Shown in pieces: positions 25,134 to 27,171 of a stretch of DNA of 27,171 nt. This stretch comes from an uncultured Massilia sp. GTDB taxonomy: Bacteria > Pseudomonadota > Gammaproteobacteria > Burkholderiales > Burkholderiaceae. The stretch is from NCBI GenBank assembly GCA_946481275.1, contig CAMLMV010000065.1:1-27171 (forward strand). The letters are read 5' to 3'. Numbering within the stretch: the stretch's first letter is position 1; the number at the start of each line of letters is the position of its first letter. The position numbers and the translations under genes are program-made. The notes under the pieces were generated by a model. That model searched no databases and was not told the origin of the DNA. It saw only the letters and a list, made by a program, of their open reading frames with translations.

Positions 25134-25159
25134 GGCGGCAGCGCGCCCGCACTGCCGCC
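25134..25159 (+). other. GC-rich hairpin after trxA
   Basis: GGCGGCAG and CTGCCGCC form an 8-bp stem with a 10-base loop, eleven bases after the trxA stop. No T-tract follows, so it is not a standard intrinsic terminator. It may stabilise the trxA 3' end or partly block read-through into rho. Confidence 0.5.
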
Positions 25160-25183
25160 TGTTCCGGCCCGGGTAGACGATCG

Positions 25184-25247
25184 ATTCCGATCCTATCCCT
25201 TTGATTAACCCACGCAGTTCCCTCCCCTACCTTTACTTTCCCGTCAC
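25184..25247 (+). promoter_or_regulatory. C-rich, G-poor rho leader (rut-like)
   Basis: About 27 of these 64 bases are C and only 5 are G, in sharp contrast to the surrounding sequence, and little pairing is possible. This is the composition of Rho-utilisation sites. Since E. coli rho is autogenously attenuated in its leader, this stretch is a good candidate for the same control here. Confidence 0.5.
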
Positions 25248-25261
25248 GGGACACCCGACAC

Positions 25262-26524
<1,263 letters not shown>

Positions 26525-26548
26525 TCCTCCAGCCCTGGCATCGAACGG

Positions 26549-26580
26549 AAAAGGCGAGTCGTACTCGCCTTTTTTGTTTT
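26549..26580 (+). terminator. Intrinsic terminator of rho
   Basis: AAAAGGCGAGT and ACTCGCCTTTT form a perfect 11-bp stem with a CGT loop (26549-26573), followed by a T-rich tract. It starts 25 bases after the rho stop. The A/T-flanked stem may also act on the opposite strand. Confidence 0.93.
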
Positions 26581-26660
26581 ATGCGCTACGATTCATGCAG
26601 ATCAAGCCGAGGGGCGTCGGGGCGCGGAAAATCCGCAGCACGACAACCAAGGAGGCCAAG

Positions 26661-26930
26661 ATGATCTTCAACGACTTACGCGACGTCCCGGCGCAGCACA
26701 AGGACGTAGTGCTCGGCCGCCGGCTGACGGTTCTCGAAACCCGCTTCGACACCACGCTGACCATGTTACCCAACAAAGCAGACCTGGCGGACCTGAAGGC
26801 CGAGCTCAAGGCCGACATCCATGGCGAATCGGCCCACCTGAGCAAGTGGATGGCGGCAACCGCGATCACGATGGTCATCGGTTTCGGCGGCATGATCCTC
26901 ACCATGATGTCGCGCCTGCACGGCGCCTGA
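26661..26930 (+). CDS. Small coiled-coil protein with C-terminal membrane anchor
   Basis: This is an 89-residue hypothetical protein. Residues of about 18-62 look helical and coiled-coil-prone (RRLTVLETRFDTTLTML, KADLADLKAELKADIHG), and one hydrophobic helix near the C-terminus (WMAATAITMVIGFGGMILTMM) would anchor it in the membrane. The start at 26661 has the ideal AAGGAGG seven bases upstream; the open frame before it overlaps the rho terminator and is not coding. The pattern resembles small coiled-coil/TM proteins often found in prophage or accessory DNA. Function unknown. Confidence 0.7.
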   Translation: MIFNDLRDVPAQHKDVVLGRRLTVLETRFDTTLTMLPNKADLADLKAELKADIHGESAHLSKWMAATAITMVIGFGGMILTMMSRLHGA

Positions 26931-26951
26931 GCGGTGCAGAAACTGCAACGG

Positions 26952-26980
26952 TTGCCTTGGGTGCAGGGCTGGCTTATAAT
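26952..26980 (+). promoter_or_regulatory. rpmE promoter
   Basis: TTGCCT (26952-26957) and a consensus TATAAT (26975-26980) are separated by exactly 17 bases. Transcription would start near 26987, leaving a leader of about 97 bases before rpmE, long enough for regulation by the ribosomal protein. Confidence 0.85.
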
Positions 26981-27083
26981 CGCCGGTTCCGTATCCAACC
27001 CTGGCAAGTGATCGGCAATCGGGTCAAGAAGCAGGTCGACCGACGAAGTGCCGTTTGGCTACCAACTTAACCGAGGCAAAACC

Positions 27084-27171
27084 ATGAAGACCGATATCCA
27101 TCCGGATTACCGCGAAGTCGTGTTCCACGACCTGTCCTGCGATTTCAAATTCATCACCCGTTCGACCATCG
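27084..27171 (+). CDS. rpmE2: 50S ribosomal protein L31 type B (5' part)
   Basis: Only the first 29 residues are in the window. [19 protein letters not shown] and [10 protein letters not shown] match L31. The type B form is indicated by [17 protein letters not shown] in place of the zinc-binding CxxC region seen in type A. GAGG at 27073-27076 precedes the ATG. It is preceded by its own strong promoter and is independent of rho. Confidence 0.93.
   Translation, partial: MKTDIHPDYREVVFHDLSCDFKFITRSTI

Overview
The window is GC-rich chromosomal DNA, most consistent with a betaproteobacterium of the Burkholderiales (Oxalobacteraceae, Massilia-like). The grounds are the trxA-rho-rpmE order with a type B (zinc-free) L31, the five-step HutF/HutG histidine pathway, and the many lipoprotein and RND genes. 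The genus is an inference from gene content; no comparison was run.

Left part (1-4350, mainly minus strand): an RND tripartite efflux permease (partial) and its lipoprotein adaptor, then a two-gene unit made of a small secreted protein and an alpha/beta-hydrolase-fold protein whose catalytic serine is replaced by glutamate. A divergent LysR regulator starts at 4504, with an LTTR-type palindrome in front of it. Positions 5499-7881 (plus strand) carry an Mpo1-like membrane protein, a SlyB-type glycine-zipper lipoprotein, and a coupled DMT exporter / SSAT-like acetyltransferase pair. That pair starts at a dyad that covers its -10 box. Positions 7890-8030 hold a run of hairpins ending in an intrinsic terminator on the minus strand, which is a candidate small RNA.

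Centre (8282-17129, minus strand): a complete histidine-utilisation operon read hutU-hutH-hutG-hutF-hutD-hutI, ending with a substrate-binding/permease fusion transporter of the ProX/OpuC type. Histidine is deaminated (HutH), hydrated (HutU), ring-opened (HutI), deiminated (HutF) and deformylated (HutG) to glutamate plus formate. A clear promoter sits in front of hutU, and its -35/-10 spacer contains a HutC-type palindrome. The repressor gene hutC lies about 6.5 kb away at 23681 on the other strand. Upstream of hutU, in the same orientation, is a coupled pair of exported proteins (amidohydrolase and a NIPSNAP-like protein).

Right part: a GST, a secreted beta-sandwich-like protein, and a REP-associated tyrosine transposase element with two inverted pairs of 23-bp repeats. 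The element ends flush against the stop codon of a 2OG-Fe(II) oxygenase gene that is translationally coupled to ada. The ada promoter region has a good match to the Ada box (AAT-N6-GCAA), and this overlaps the likely -35 of divergent hutC. Finally come a 118-nt imperfect palindrome, trxA, a C-rich leader, rho with a textbook terminator, a small coiled-coil/TM protein, and the start of rpmE.

Most worth a second look: the hut-linked SBP-permease fusion with no ATPase nearby, the hairpin array at 7898-8029, the 118-nt palindrome at the predicted 5' end of the trxA transcript, the shared ada/hutC control region, and the Ser-to-Glu pseudo-esterase.
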